From Marine Group I thaumarchaeote (GTDB lineage Archaea > Thermoproteota > Nitrososphaeria > Nitrososphaerales > Nitrosopumilaceae): a stretch of 44,907 nt of DNA. Positions 7,931 to 15,707 of the stretch are shown piece by piece. The DNA is taken from the NCBI GenBank assembly GCA_013390375.1, contig JACATA010000008.1:1-44907 (forward strand). Reading direction: 5' to 3'. Each line of letters opens with the position of its first letter. The first letter of the stretch is position 1. The notes under the pieces were generated by a model. The model was not told where the DNA came from. It ran no database searches and saw only the letters and a program-made list of their open reading frames with translations. The translations under genes and the position numbers were made by a program.

Positions 7931-8788
7931 TTGTCAAAAATTTGCATAGTATTTGACCGGCTAAGAACAGAAGAAAAAATGCTTCAGAAAGAGGCAGCAG
8001 AACTTGGGCATGATACCTCTCTCATTGATGCTAAAACCACACAAATCAACACGTCTAGTCAAATACAAGATTTTGATTTTGGGGATATAGTCTTAGAACG
8101 CTGTGTTAGTTACTATAGGGGATTATACATTACTGCATGTCTAGAATTTTTAGATATTCCGGTAATCAACAAGTTTAACGTTTCTACCATTTGCGGTAAC
8201 AAGCTATTAACATCAATGCTGTTAAAAAAGAACAACATACCAACACCAAAGACATACTTTTCTTTTTCTGCTGATGCAGCACGAGAAAATCTTGATAGGG
8301 TTGGTTACCCATTGGTAATAAAACCAGTTATTGGAAGCTGGGGACGAAATGTCATACCGCTCAAAGATAAAGACACCGCAGATGCAATCATCGAACAAAG
8401 AGAAATTACTGATGGTCCTTTAGATAGAATTTTCTATCTTCAGGAGATGATAGACAGACCTCCAAGAGACATTAGAGTAATTACAATTGGAGATAAGGCA
8501 GTCACTGCAATGTATAGAAAATCTTCAGGCAATTTCAAGACAAATATTGCACTAGGTGCAGAGCCTGAAATTTGTGACATAACAAATGAGATGGAAGACT
8601 TGTGTGCAAAAGCCTCAAAGGCAGTTGGAGGAGGAATTCTTGGCGTTGACTTGATGGAAGATAAAGAAAAAGGGCTAGTTGTCCATGAAGTGAATAACAC
8701 TGTAGAGTTTAAGGGTCTAGTCAAAGTTGCAAACATAAACATCCCAAAAGAAATGATTGAGTTCGTACGAAACTCGATTAGAAAGTAA
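7931..8788 (+). CDS. argX: LysW-amino acid ligase (RimK-type ATP-grasp), probably ArgX
   Basis: The 285-residue ATP-grasp enzyme is of the LysX/ArgX type and should attach an amino-acid substrate to LysW. Family marks are LERCVSYYRG, VIKPVIGSWGR (ATP-binding core, about residue 135), RPPRDIRV, and VVHEVNNTVEFK near the end. The substrate loop reads FKTNIALGAEPE, whereas the second copy in this window and Thermus LysX have an NTxxGG form. Together with the neighbouring argG this suggests glutamate as substrate (ornithine/arginine branch). The assignment is inference; a bifunctional enzyme is the alternative. It starts with TTG directly after the LysW stop. Confidence 0.82.
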   Translation: MSKICIVFDRLRTEEKMLQKEAAELGHDTSLIDAKTTQINTSSQIQDFDFGDIVLERCVSYYRGLYITACLEFLDIPVINKFNVSTICGNKLLTSMLLKKNNIPTPKTYFSFSADAARENLDRVGYPLVIKPVIGSWGRNVIPLKDKDTADAIIEQREITDGPLDRIFYLQEMIDRPPRDIRVITIGDKAVTAMYRKSSGNFKTNIALGAEPEICDITNEMEDLCAKASKAVGGGILGVDLMEDKEKGLVVHEVNNTVEFKGLVKVANINIPKEMIEFVRNSIRK

Positions 8789-8832
8789 ACCGTTAATAAT
8801 AATAAATTATATCAAATCCAAATGATGTTACA
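8789..8832 (+). promoter_or_regulatory. Likely promoter before lysY
   Basis: This 44-base gap contains AAATTATAT around 8804-8812, about 25 bases before the lysY ATG, fitting an archaeal TATA box. The lysYZJM genes may therefore be transcribed separately from argG-lysW-argX. Confidence 0.4.
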
Positions 8833-9885
8833 ATGAAAGTAGGAATAGTAGGTGCGTCTGGATATGTCGGCGGCGAAGTAGTCCGTCTACTGCTAAGTCA
8901 CCCTGAAGCTGAAGTTTCGATGGTGACGTCAACAAAACATGTTGGGGAGTATCTGCATAGAATACACCCGAGCCTAAAGGGCTTCACCAAACTAACATTT
9001 TCAGAACTTGATTATGACAAAATGTCAGACAAATGTGATTTGGTTTTCACGGCAGTGCCACATGGAACCGCAACCGACATTGTAAAGACATTTTATGATA
9101 GGGGAATGAAAATTATTGATCTTAGTGCAGATTACAGATTACACAACCCTGAAGACTATACAAAATGGTATGGTTGGGAACATCCACATCCTGATTACTT
9201 GTCAAAATCAGTATTTGGTATTCCAGAACTTCATAGGGACAAAATTAAAAATTCACAGTTAGTTTCTTGCCCTGGATGTATGGCAGTAACATCTACGCTT
9301 GCGTTATACCCACTGATCAAAAATGATCTCATTGACACGGAACACATAGTTGTTGACGCTAAAATTGGTTCGTCTGGCGCTGGTGCTGGAGGCACATCTG
9401 GCACACAACATGCAATGAGGGCTGGAGTTATTCGTCCTTACAAACCTGCAAAGCACCGTCATACGGGCGAAATCGAGCAGGAGCTTAGTGAAGTTGCTGG
9501 AAAAAAAATCAAGGTTTCAATGAGCCCACATGCAGTTGATATAGTTCGAGGAATTCTCTGTACGAATCATACATTCTTGAAAAAGGAAGTTAATGAAAAA
9601 GATATTTGGAAAATTTATCGCGCTGAATTTGGCGAGGAACCATTCATCAGGCTAATACGTGACAAAAATGGCTTGTATAAGTTCCCTGACCCAAAGTTTG
9701 TAGTTGGTTCAAACTTTTGTGATATTGGCTTCGAGCTTGATGAGGATAACAACCGATTGATTGCACTTTCTGCGTCTGACAACTTGATGAAGGGTGCAGC
9801 AGGATCTGCTGTTCAAAACATGAACATAATGTCAGGCTTTGATGAGAAGCAAGGAATTATGTATTCCCCATTGACACCGGTATAA
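8833..9885 (+). CDS. lysY: LysW-bound aminoadipyl/glutamyl phosphate reductase
   Basis: This 350-residue member of the ArgC/LysY family makes the semialdehyde of LysW-bound aminoadipate or glutamate using NADPH. It has the N-terminal dinucleotide fold GASGYVGGEVVRLL (residues 7-20), catalytic Cys in VSCPGCMAVTSTL (around residue 147), and GSSGAGAGGT afterwards. The length agrees with the family. A single copy is present, so it probably serves both the lysine and arginine branches. The next gene begins 3 bases after its stop. Confidence 0.93.
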   Translation: MKVGIVGASGYVGGEVVRLLLSHPEAEVSMVTSTKHVGEYLHRIHPSLKGFTKLTFSELDYDKMSDKCDLVFTAVPHGTATDIVKTFYDRGMKIIDLSADYRLHNPEDYTKWYGWEHPHPDYLSKSVFGIPELHRDKIKNSQLVSCPGCMAVTSTLALYPLIKNDLIDTEHIVVDAKIGSSGAGAGGTSGTQHAMRAGVIRPYKPAKHRHTGEIEQELSEVAGKKIKVSMSPHAVDIVRGILCTNHTFLKKEVNEKDIWKIYRAEFGEEPFIRLIRDKNGLYKFPDPKFVVGSNFCDIGFELDEDNNRLIALSASDNLMKGAAGSAVQNMNIMSGFDEKQGIMYSPLTPV

Positions 9886-9888
9886 CAA

Positions 9889-10692
9889 ATGATTACAATC
9901 AAAATTGGAGGGAGTGTAGTTGATGATTTACATCCCTCCGCTGTAGCAGACATAAAAAAAGTAATAGGGCAAGAGGAAGTAATTCTAGTTCATGGTGGAG
10001 GAAAGGAGGTTACCAAAGTAACGGAACAGCTAGGCAAGAAACCAAGGTTTGTTGTTTCCCCTGGCGGTGTAAAGAGCAGATATACCGACCTAGAAACTGC
10101 AGAAATTTTCACCATGGTTATGTCTGGAAGAATCAACAAGACAATTGTAAAGATGCTACAAAAAAACGGAATCAATGCGGTGGGTTTGTCTGGAATTGAT
10201 GGAAAAATAATTCAGGCTGACAGAAAGAAAAAACTCATAATTATGAATGAAAAAGGGCGAAAACAAGTAATTGATGGAGGATATACAGGTAAAATTACGC
10301 AAATTAATGCATCTCTGATAAAATCTATTCTTGAACTAGGTTACACTCCAGTCATTTCTCCAATAGCAATTAGTGAGGAATCTGATTTTCTCAATGTGGA
10401 TGGCGATAGAGCGGCTGCTAATATTGCAGGACAAGTAAAGACTGACAAGGTTTTATTTCTGACAAATGTTGACGGGTTGTTAATAGATGAAAAATTAGTT
10501 GATACTTTAACGCTAGCAAAAGCAAAAGAAATTTTGCCACAAATTGGATTTGGCATGGAAAAAAAGATACTTGCTGCGACTGAAGCGCTTGAGATGGGAG
10601 TAACGGAAGCAATAATTGCAAATGGTCAAAGGGAAAACCCCATATCTTCTGCAATTGCACATAATCATTGCACGGTAATCAAAAATGAGTGA
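9889..10692 (+). CDS. lysZ: LysW-bound aminoadipate/glutamate kinase
   Basis: The 267-residue amino-acid kinase is of the ArgB/LysZ type. It has KIGGSVVDD at the N-terminus, VLVHGGGKEVT (about residue 33) and FLNVDGDRAAANIA (about residue 165). It phosphorylates the distal carboxyl of the carrier-bound substrate before LysY reduction. Its 3' end overlaps lysJ by 8 bases, indicating translational coupling. Confidence 0.93.
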   Translation: MITIKIGGSVVDDLHPSAVADIKKVIGQEEVILVHGGGKEVTKVTEQLGKKPRFVVSPGGVKSRYTDLETAEIFTMVMSGRINKTIVKMLQKNGINAVGLSGIDGKIIQADRKKKLIIMNEKGRKQVIDGGYTGKITQINASLIKSILELGYTPVISPIAISEESDFLNVDGDRAAANIAGQVKTDKVLFLTNVDGLLIDEKLVDTLTLAKAKEILPQIGFGMEKKILAATEALEMGVTEAIIANGQRENPISSAIAHNHCTVIKNE

Positions 10693-11860
10693 AGATCAAT
10701 ATTTAGGAAATCTTTACCAGAGGTTTCCTGTAACCATAGAAAAAGGACTAGGTTCGCATGTATGGGATACTGACAACAACGATTACATTGATTGTATGGG
10801 CGGATACGGTGTTGCACTGGTTGGACATAGAAACGAGCGTGTTGTAAATGCAATTAAATCTCAAATTGACAAAGTAATTACCGTTCACAGCTCTTACTAC
10901 AATAAGACTAGGGAAGAGTTTTTGCAAGCTTTGATTGCTGTTGCACCACCAGGACTTTCCCAAGTTCATCTAAACAATAGTGGGTCTGAATCTATAGAAG
11001 CTGCTATAAAATTTGCAAGAAAGTTTACGGGTAAAAAGAAAATGGTTGCAATGAAAGGATCTTATCATGGAAAATCTATGGGAGCTTTATCTCTAACTTT
11101 TAATCCAAAATACAGGGAACCATTCCAGCCTCTTGTTGAGAAGGTATTATTTTCACCATATGGAGATATAGATGGACTACGAACTGTTGTTGATAAGGAT
11201 ACGGCATTTGTAATCTTAGAACCTATTCAAGGAGAAAGTGGAATTCATGTTCCCCCTGAAGGGTTTTTACAAGATGTTAGAAAGCTATGTGATGAAAATG
11301 ATAGCCTCCTTGTATTTGACGAAATTCAATCGGGATTGGGTAGAACTGGAAGAATGTGGGCATCAGAACACTGGAAAACAATTCCGGATATAATGTGCCT
11401 TGCCAAGGGAATTGCTGGGGGAGTTCCCATGGGTGTTACGTTAGTAAGACCAGATATACTATCTGTGATGAAAAAAGGAGAACATTCGTCAACATTTGGA
11501 GGAAACCCTTTGGCATGCGCTGCGGGAACTGCTACACTTCATGCACTAACACAAGATGGTTTAATTGACAATGCAAAAAATATGGGACAAAAACTTCTCA
11601 ATGGATTAGAAGATCTCAAATCTAAGCATAAAATAATTAGAGAAGTTAGAGGTAAGGGATTAATGATTGGTGCAGAATTAAAATTTGAAGTAAAAGATAT
11701 CTTAATGGAAGGAATCAAAAAGGGATTATTACTCTTATACTCAGGTAGAAACATCTTAAGATTTCTTCCTCCGCTGGTTATTTCCGAGGAAGATATTGTA
11801 AAGACACTACAAATACTAGATGAGCTACTTACAAATGAGGAGAATAGAAGAAATGCATAA
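10685..11860 (+). CDS. lysJ: LysW-bound semialdehyde aminotransferase
   Basis: The 391-residue class III PLP aminotransferase belongs to the acetylornithine/LysJ group. Visible features are LNNSGSESIEAAIKFAR, SYHGKSMGALSLT, FDEIQSGLGRTG (Asp that contacts PLP) and MCLAKGIAGGVPMG with the Schiff-base Lys near residue 245. It converts the LysW-bound semialdehyde to the bound lysine or ornithine. It overlaps lysZ upstream and the Lrp-type gene downstream. Confidence 0.93.
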   Translation: MSEDQYLGNLYQRFPVTIEKGLGSHVWDTDNNDYIDCMGGYGVALVGHRNERVVNAIKSQIDKVITVHSSYYNKTREEFLQALIAVAPPGLSQVHLNNSGSESIEAAIKFARKFTGKKKMVAMKGSYHGKSMGALSLTFNPKYREPFQPLVEKVLFSPYGDIDGLRTVVDKDTAFVILEPIQGESGIHVPPEGFLQDVRKLCDENDSLLVFDEIQSGLGRTGRMWASEHWKTIPDIMCLAKGIAGGVPMGVTLVRPDILSVMKKGEHSSTFGGNPLACAAGTATLHALTQDGLIDNAKNMGQKLLNGLEDLKSKHKIIREVRGKGLMIGAELKFEVKDILMEGIKKGLLLLYSGRNILRFLPPLVISEEDIVKTLQILDELLTNEENRRNA

Positions 11861-12269
11861 AGATAAAGTTGATGAAAGTATTTTGGAATTTTTACGTAAG
11901 GATTCCAGAGAATCTTTTGTTGAAATAGGAAAAAAACTGAAACTTTCAGAATCGGCCATTAGACATAGAGTAAAAAATATGGTTGGCAGCGGAACGATTA
12001 CTAAATTTACGGTAGAAGAGGGAGGGGGTCAACCAGAGGCACTTGTAATGGTATCAGCTGATTCGTCTATTGATACATCAAAGGTTTCTTTGAAACTCAC
12101 AAAACTCAATGCAGTAAAAAAAATCTATGAAATTACTGGTCAGTATGACATTTGTGTAATCATCCAAGCACCAAGTATACAAGAGATCAATGCGTGTATT
12201 GATGACTTGCGAAAAATTACTGGTGTAACTGACACTAACACTGTAATAATTCTCAAAACTATATCATAA
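11853..12269 (+). CDS. lysM: Lrp/AsnC-type regulator, LysM-like
   Basis: The 138-residue protein has an N-terminal winged helix-turn-helix (residues 4-50, VDESILEFLRKDSRESF, SESAIRHRVKNMV) and a C-terminal RAM ligand-binding domain (VKKIYEITGQYDICVIIQA). The Sulfolobus Lrp-type protein LysM, encoded in the lysine cluster, responds to lysine; the position here suggests the same role. I chose the ATG at 11853, which overlaps the lysJ end by 8 bases and begins MHKDKVDESI. Upstream in-frame codons would add residues outside the HTH domain. Palindromic candidate operators follow directly after its stop. Confidence 0.85.
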   Translation: MHKDKVDESILEFLRKDSRESFVEIGKKLKLSESAIRHRVKNMVGSGTITKFTVEEGGGQPEALVMVSADSSIDTSKVSLKLTKLNAVKKIYEITGQYDICVIIQAPSIQEINACIDDLRKITGVTDTNTVIILKTIS

Positions 12270-12359
12270 ACGATAATCGTTACATTTTTGTTAACAATAA
12301 CTAATTTAGTATCAATTAACATCTAAAACGACGATTCTAGTACGATTATCTTTATATTA
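12269..12359 (+). promoter_or_regulatory. Operator palindromes and TATA box before homocitrate synthase
   Basis: A perfect 13-base palindrome AACGATAATCGTT lies at 12269-12281. A second palindrome, TTGTTAACAA, is at 12288-12297. The half-site ACGATTATC (the reverse complement of GATAATCGT in the first palindrome) recurs at 12342-12350, immediately before TTTATATTA at 12351-12359. That TATA box lies about 30 bases from the homocitrate synthase ATG at 12385. A regulator bound at the 12342 half-site would cover the BRE/TATA region. The nearest candidate regulator is the LysM-like protein encoded just upstream. Confidence 0.6.
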
Positions 12360-12384
12360 ATGATTTTCTCTACCGAATTCAGCA

Positions 12385-13575
12385 ATGAATGATCCGAATT
12401 ACTATGCAGAGGAATATAACTCAATTGGTAAGGAGTCTAAGAAAATAAGAATACTAGATTCTACACTAAGAGAGGGTGAGCAACATCCAGGTGTCTCATT
12501 TACTGTTAAACAAAGAATTCAGATTGCTTGGGAGCTTGATTACTTTGGGGTTGATCAGATTGAAATATCTCCAATTATTTCTAGTGATCACGCTCAAGCA
12601 ACTAAGACAATTATCAAGCAGGGATTAAAAGCAGACATTGTAGCACATGGAAGGGCGCTAAAAGAGGATATTGATGTTTCATTAAAGTGTGATGCGTCTT
12701 GGGTTGCTGCATATCTTGGTATATCTGACATTCATCTCAAAGACAAGCTTCGAATTTCAAGAAATGAAGCGTTAGACAGAGCAGTGCAAACTGTAGAATA
12801 TGCAAAATCACATGGGTTGAAAATTAGGTTTACTGTTGAAGATGGAAGTAGGGCGGACCCGCAATTTCTGATCAATGTATGTAAGGCAATAGAAGATGCG
12901 GGTGTGGATAGGATCAGTCTTACTGATACCGTGGGAATTTTAAGACCTATAGGAATGTATAATTTCGTTAAGAGAGTTCGTTCTGAAATCAAGACTCCGC
13001 TTGATGCACATGTTCATAATGATATTGGCTTTGCACTAGCAAATGCTTTTGCTGCATGTGATGCTGGCGTTGACCAAATCCATACAACAATTGATGGTAT
13101 TGGAGAAAGGACTGGAATACCATCTCTCGCTGAGACTGCTGTTGCACTTACCTATTTGTACAAATCAGAAAATGATTTCAGATTAGATATGCTGGTTGAT
13201 CTTTCAAGGCTTATTGAACAATACACAAACATTAGACCTTACGATTCAAAACCGATTGTTGGCTCTTCAGCCTACAAGCATAAAGCTGGTACACATCTTG
13301 CCGCAGTTTTGAAAAATACCGCTGCATATGAACCGATTCATCCAAGAAGCGTAGGAAACAGACGAAGAATTGTATTTGGTGAATTAGCTGGTAAGACTGG
13401 TGCGGCATATCTAATGTCAATCTTAGGCTTGGAAAAAAATACTAATAACGCAAAAAATCTTGCGGCAGGTTTGAAAAATCTTAGAATGGGTGATCTGCTT
13501 GAAATTCCACTTGAAGATGAAATGGAAAGAAAGATAATTAATGATGAAAAAAGAAGGATGGATAGAAATGACTAA
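12385..13575 (+). CDS. lysS: Homocitrate synthase (LeuA/NifV-family)
   Basis: The 396-residue acyl-CoA-condensing aldolase has DSTLREGEQHPG near residue 25 (catalytic Arg and metal-binding Asp) and metal-binding HVHND around residue 211. GIGERTGIPSL follows, as in homocitrate and isopropylmalate synthases. Placement directly before lysW2-lysX-lysK argues for homocitrate, the first product of the aminoadipate route, rather than 2-isopropylmalate or citramalate. The 3' end overlaps lysW2 by 8 bases. The first 20 residues are an extension before the barrel. Confidence 0.83.
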   Translation: MNDPNYYAEEYNSIGKESKKIRILDSTLREGEQHPGVSFTVKQRIQIAWELDYFGVDQIEISPIISSDHAQATKTIIKQGLKADIVAHGRALKEDIDVSLKCDASWVAAYLGISDIHLKDKLRISRNEALDRAVQTVEYAKSHGLKIRFTVEDGSRADPQFLINVCKAIEDAGVDRISLTDTVGILRPIGMYNFVKRVRSEIKTPLDAHVHNDIGFALANAFAACDAGVDQIHTTIDGIGERTGIPSLAETAVALTYLYKSENDFRLDMLVDLSRLIEQYTNIRPYDSKPIVGSSAYKHKAGTHLAAVLKNTAAYEPIHPRSVGNRRRIVFGELAGKTGAAYLMSILGLEKNTNNAKNLAAGLKNLRMGDLLEIPLEDEMERKIINDEKRRMDRND

Positions 13576-13735
13576 TTGCCCTGAATGTGATGCAGAAATA
13601 ACCATCCCTGAGGATGCAGTTGATGATGAGATTGTAACCTGTGCTGAATGTGGAGCGAGCTTCGAACTGGCTAAGATTTCTGATGGATTTGAGCTAAAAC
13701 CGGCCCAAACTGTTGGAGAGGACTGGGGGCAGTGA
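13568..13735 (+). CDS. lysW: Amino-group carrier protein LysW (copy 2, ends in Gln)
   Basis: This 55-residue LysW paralogue has zinc ligands CPEC and CAEC and an acidic body. It ends EDWGQ: the codon is CAG at 13730-13732, followed by TGA. In known LysW proteins the last residue is Glu, whose side chain is the attachment point, so the chemistry for this copy is unclear. The ATG at 13568 overlaps the end of homocitrate synthase; an upstream in-frame start would add residues absent from copy 1. The stop overlaps the GTG start of the ligase gene. A Glu codon GAG would have allowed the same overlap, so the overlap does not force Gln. Confidence 0.9.
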   Translation: MTNCPECDAEITIPEDAVDDEIVTCAECGASFELAKISDGFELKPAQTVGEDWGQ

Positions 13736-14580
13736 CCGATAAAATCACAGTTCTTTATGATACAATCCGTCTAGAAGAAAAACTGTTAATCAAAGCCGCA
13801 GAAAGGCATGATATCCACATTGAGATGGTTGATTGTAAACAACTGTTTGTAGATTTGAACAAAAATACACATGAATTTGAGACTGTTTTGCAGCGTTGCG
13901 TCAGCTATTATCGGAATATCCACTCAACAGCAACTTTAGAGGGTCTTGGTGCCAGGGTAATCAACTGTCTAAACACTGGACTTCTTGCTGGAAACAAACT
14001 GTTCACACATATGTTGCTGCAGAAGGCGGGAATTCCTACACCTGAAGCTACAATAGCATTTTCGAAGGAGGCTGCTATGCAATCACTTGAAAAAAGTGGA
14101 TATCCGAAGATCATCAAACCAACTGTTGGTAGCTGGGGTAGAATGGTATCAAAACTAAATGACAGGGATTCAGCTGAAGGCGTTATTGAATCAAGAGAAT
14201 CAATGCATCCAACGTATCAAATGTACTTCTTAGAGGAGTTTGTACAAAGACCACCAAGGGATATACGTGCCATAGTGATAGGCGACAATGTTGCAGGTGC
14301 AATTTACAGAGTTTCTGATAATACCAATTGGAAAACAAATACGCACTTGGGTGGATCAGCTGAAGCATGCGAAGTTACAAATGAGCTAGAAGATATTTGT
14401 ATAAAAGCTAAAAATACGGTTCAAGGAGAAATTGTAGGTGTTGATCTAATGGAAAGCAACGACAAGGGATTAGTTGTCCATGAGATTAATAATACTACCG
14501 AGTTTCGAAACGTTGTGAAAGTAACAGGCGTTGACATTCCGACACAGATGCTAGACTATTTAAAAAATTCAAGTAAGTAA
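13732..14580 (+). CDS. lysX: LysW-aminoadipate ligase LysX (RimK-type ATP-grasp)
   Basis: The 282-residue ATP-grasp ligase is paralogous to the gene at 7931. It has LQRCVSYYRN, IIKPTVGSWGR (about residue 126), RPPRDIRAI and VVHEINNTTEFR near the end. Its substrate loop WKTNTHLGGSAE keeps the NTxxGG form of Thermus LysX, and it follows homocitrate synthase, so aminoadipate is the likely substrate. It starts with GTG inside the LysW2 stop region. Divergence from the first copy is large throughout, so this is an old duplication rather than a recent one. Confidence 0.86.
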   Translation: MTDKITVLYDTIRLEEKLLIKAAERHDIHIEMVDCKQLFVDLNKNTHEFETVLQRCVSYYRNIHSTATLEGLGARVINCLNTGLLAGNKLFTHMLLQKAGIPTPEATIAFSKEAAMQSLEKSGYPKIIKPTVGSWGRMVSKLNDRDSAEGVIESRESMHPTYQMYFLEEFVQRPPRDIRAIVIGDNVAGAIYRVSDNTNWKTNTHLGGSAEACEVTNELEDICIKAKNTVQGEIVGVDLMESNDKGLVVHEINNTTEFRNVVKVTGVDIPTQMLDYLKNSSK

Positions 14581-14582
14581 AA

Positions 14583-15707
14583 ATGGAACAACACTTCACA
14601 GTTACAACAAGATTCGCAGTAAAGACATTAGAGAAAGCGTTGAAGCTTTACACGCCATCGTTACGTGAAAAAAGCCTAGCTGACTTTCTTGCTGACAAAT
14701 GTGATGATTTAGGTTTCAGGGATATACATACAGATGATGTGGGAAATATTATTGCTACAAAAGGTTCTGGTTCACCTAAAATTCTTTTATGTGGACATAT
14801 GGATACAGTACCCGGAAGAATTAGGGTGAGAAAAGAAGGCGATTATCTTTTTGGAAGGGGTTCGTCAGATGCGAAGGGTCCACTTATTGCAATGTTGTTT
14901 GCTGCCGCAAGTGCACAAGAAAAAACTGGTACAGTAATATTTGTAGGTACGGTAGATGAGGAAGGAAATGCTACTGGAATTAAGAGTTTGACTAAGGACA
15001 AACCTGATGTAGAATATGCAATTTTTGGTGAGCCCAGTGGAACAAATCAAATTACCATTGGATACAAAGGACGTATTGCTATCAATCTAAAAATTAACGT
15101 TGAGAATAGTGCACATGCTAGTGCACCTTGGCTGGCAAAAAATGCAATTCATGAATCATCATTATTTGTCAATGAAATTAAGAATGTTTTAGAATCTGGA
15201 CAGGAAAACAAAAAGAAAGGCATGATGCTGACTGCCACTTTAACAGAAATAAAAGGTGGCCTAAGTCATAATGTTACACCTAGAGAGTGTGATTCAACAT
15301 TGGATATTAGAATCCCAGTTGGCATTAGTTGCAAATCTGTTGAAGAAAAAATTTCCAAAGCAGTACAGGAAATTTCTAAAAAGCAACAGGTAGAGGCGTT
15401 TTATTCCATCATAGATGAAACTGAACCTTTTGAGGCAGAACACAATTCTCCCCTTGTAAGGGCTCTCACTCTGGGAATTTTAGACATAGAGAAGAATAGA
15501 CCTACGTTGATTAGAAAAACGGGTACGGGCGACATGAATGTTATAGGCAACAGTTTAAGCATTCCAGTTGTAACTTATGGTCCAGGTGATCCTCATGCTG
15601 CACATACAATTGATGAAAAAATCTCCATTGATGAATACCTTCGAGGAATAGAGGTTCTGAAAAGAACCATACAGCATTTAAAACGACTGCATGATAAAAT
15701 CAAGTAA
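14583..15707 (+). CDS. lysK: LysW-lysine/LysW-ornithine hydrolase
   Basis: This 374-residue M20-family metallopeptidase releases lysine (and probably ornithine) from LysW. Metal-site motifs are LLCGHMDTVPGR (about residue 70) and FGRGSSDAKGPL (about residue 98). FVGTVDEEGNATGI holds the catalytic Glu, and GDPHAAHTIDE with its metal-binding His lies near the end. The length is normal. It begins 2 bases after the lysX stop, and its TAA shares a base with the next ATG (TAATG). Only one copy is seen, serving both branches. Confidence 0.9.
   Translation: MEQHFTVTTRFAVKTLEKALKLYTPSLREKSLADFLADKCDDLGFRDIHTDDVGNIIATKGSGSPKILLCGHMDTVPGRIRVRKEGDYLFGRGSSDAKGPLIAMLFAAASAQEKTGTVIFVGTVDEEGNATGIKSLTKDKPDVEYAIFGEPSGTNQITIGYKGRIAINLKINVENSAHASAPWLAKNAIHESSLFVNEIKNVLESGQENKKKGMMLTATLTEIKGGLSHNVTPRECDSTLDIRIPVGISCKSVEEKISKAVQEISKKQQVEAFYSIIDETEPFEAEHNSPLVRALTLGILDIEKNRPTLIRKTGTGDMNVIGNSLSIPVVTYGPGDPHAAHTIDEKISIDEYLRGIEVLKRTIQHLKRLHDKIK

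Noticed and set aside
7931-14580. The two LysW-LysX pairs considered as a recent local duplication
   Set aside because: The proteins differ throughout and their DNA shows no long matching blocks, so the duplication is old and the copies have specialised.
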